Below are positions 63,277 to 64,000 of a stretch of 64,000 nucleotides of DNA, one piece after another. Every line of letters begins with the position of its first letter. Within the stretch, counting starts at the first letter, position 1. The DNA comes from Hoeflea phototrophica DFL-43 (GTDB lineage: Bacteria > Pseudomonadota > Alphaproteobacteria > Rhizobiales > Rhizobiaceae): assembly GCF_000154705.2 (NCBI RefSeq), contig NZ_CM002917.1, positions 4,369,408 through 4,433,407 of the forward strand, read 5' to 3'. The notes under the pieces were generated by a model that worked only from the letters and a program-made list of their open reading frames with translations, was not told the origin of the DNA and made no database searches. Made by a program: the position numbers and the translations under genes.

Positions 63277-64000
63277 GGCTTCTTGCGGCCCGCTGCAGAT
63301 ACCATCCGACGCATGTTCACCATCGCCATTGGCGTGCGAAGGCTTTGCGCATCGGTCTCAAGCATCAGTTCGTCGGCTCCACGCCGGGCGGTCCTCGCCA
63401 GGATTTCAAAGACCGCGGCCGTCGCCATCTGCAAGGCTTTTTCCTCGTTCAGCCCTTCAAGCAGACGCGCCAGAAAACTTGCCGACATCAAATCACCCAG
63501 ACCATTCGGCGCATCAGGAATCAGCCGGTGCTCCGCCATTCGGGCCGCGCCGCCGCTGATCAGCAGATTTCCGGTGCTGCCCGCCATCATCGCTGGGGCC
63601 GAGGTCACCAGAACACGCGCGGGACCCAGGGTTTCTGCCGCCGACACCGCGGACGTCGAATTGGTCAGTTCAGCTCCCGAAAGCCAGCCGAGCTCAAAAA
63701 TGTTCGGAGTTGCGATGTTGGCGATCGGGATGAGGTTTTTGAGGATCGCCCCGGCCAGTGCCTCGGGGACATAGAGCCCGCCGGCGTCGCCAATGACCGG
63801 GTCGCACATGTAAAGAGCTTCCGGATTGGCCTCTCGCACCGCACCCACCAACCGCGCCACATCCTGAGCCTGGCCCGCATCGCCAAGATAACCCGAGAGC
63901 ACCGCGCCAACCTCGCCAAGCCAGGGCGACCCGCAAAGGTCATCAATCAGCGCAGAGAATTCCTCTTTTCCAGGCACGATCCGGGTGGCACGGGAATGGC
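63273..64000 (-). CDS. pdxY: Pyridoxal kinase (partial, C-terminal part)
   Basis: The gene runs off the right edge of the window, so the N-terminus is missing; about 242 residues are visible, beginning HSRATRIVPGKEEF. CDPVIGDAGGLYVPE, ATPNIFELGWLSG and the anion-hole region PNGLGDLMSASFLA (GxGD motif) are the standard PdxY/PdxK kinase blocks. It phosphorylates pyridoxal to PLP. DUF429 follows with a four-base overlap. Confidence 0.92.
   Translation of the reverse strand, partial: HSRATRIVPGKEEFSALIDDLCGSPWLGEVGAVLSGYLGDAGQAQDVARLVGAVREANPEALYMCDPVIGDAGGLYVPEALAGAILKNLIPIANIATPNIFELGWLSGAELTNSTSAVSAAETLGPARVLVTSAPAMMAGSTGNLLISGGAARMAEHRLIPDAPNGLGDLMSASFLARLLEGLNEEKALQMATAAVFEILARTARRGADELMLETDAQSLRTPMAMVNMRRMVSAAGRKKP

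Overview
The window is about 64 kb of GC-rich (roughly 60 percent by eye), densely coded chromosome from an alphaproteobacterium, most likely of the order Hyphomicrobiales (Rhizobiales), near Rhizobium, Agrobacterium or Hoeflea. The support is mixed. Gene content is typical of that group: an IalB-like protein, rlmN and argG in order, hemC-hemD-mic60-hemY, a CenR/OtpR-type regulator followed by a cyclic-nucleotide-binding protein, and cnoX-LON-Trm112. There are also CtrA-type boxes (TTAA-N7-TTAA) and one copy of an intergenic palindromic repeat that resembles those common in rhizobia. I see no prophage, insertion sequence, CRISPR array, rRNA operon or replication origin.

Layout. 1-4.5 kb: a partial Bax-inhibitor-1 membrane protein, then ybbA-ybbP divergent from a tesA-like SGNH hydrolase. 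4.5-9.7 kb: RNA and pterin housekeeping genes, an ECF sigma factor, an IalB-like exported protein, a TetR regulator, and a WYL regulator with a clear operator candidate facing a small unknown gene. 9.7-17.6 kb: rlmN, a membrane protein, a LysE exporter, a lower-GC orphan gene, an SDR, argG and an M3 oligopeptidase. 17.6-25.3 kb: VOC and NTF2-like proteins, typA coupled to a CatA-like acyltransferase, a GNAT enzyme behind a CtrA-type box, ppa, yggT-DUF167 and an MFS exporter. 25.3-31.7 kb: hemC-hemD-mic60-hemY-terB-GATase, divergent from tsaD.

31.9-41 kb: tsaD, a YciI protein, an EVE protein, a methyltransferase with a possible coupled 34-residue ORF, an L,D-transpeptidase-like protein, cenR plus a cNMP-binding protein, xthA, lolA and ftsK (with an upstream CtrA-type box). 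41.3-48.9 kb: glnK-amtB behind a sigma-54-type promoter, tesB, a UbiH-like hydroxylase, the repeat, a TetR regulator, Trm112, LON, cnoX and ProXp-ala. 49.3-53.4 kb: tRNA-Gly(GCC), a potassium-channel-like protein, a zincin, and a tightly overlapped CoA lyase-DUF1737-M20 operon. 53.6-57 kb: leuD and leuB with an acyl carrier protein and ketosynthase between them. 57-64 kb: Lrp/PhzF, ClbS-like, asd, a lytic transglycosylase, carbonic anhydrase, DUF429 and partial pdxY.

Most genes are core metabolism or envelope functions. No clear new multi-gene system is present. The places most worth a second look are the orphan gene at 12220-13032 with its palindromic promoter, the ACP-ketosynthase pair inside the leu region, the hairpin-rich typA leader, the two CtrA-type boxes, a probable CTG start for the DUF167 gene, and the small ORF at 34495-34599.
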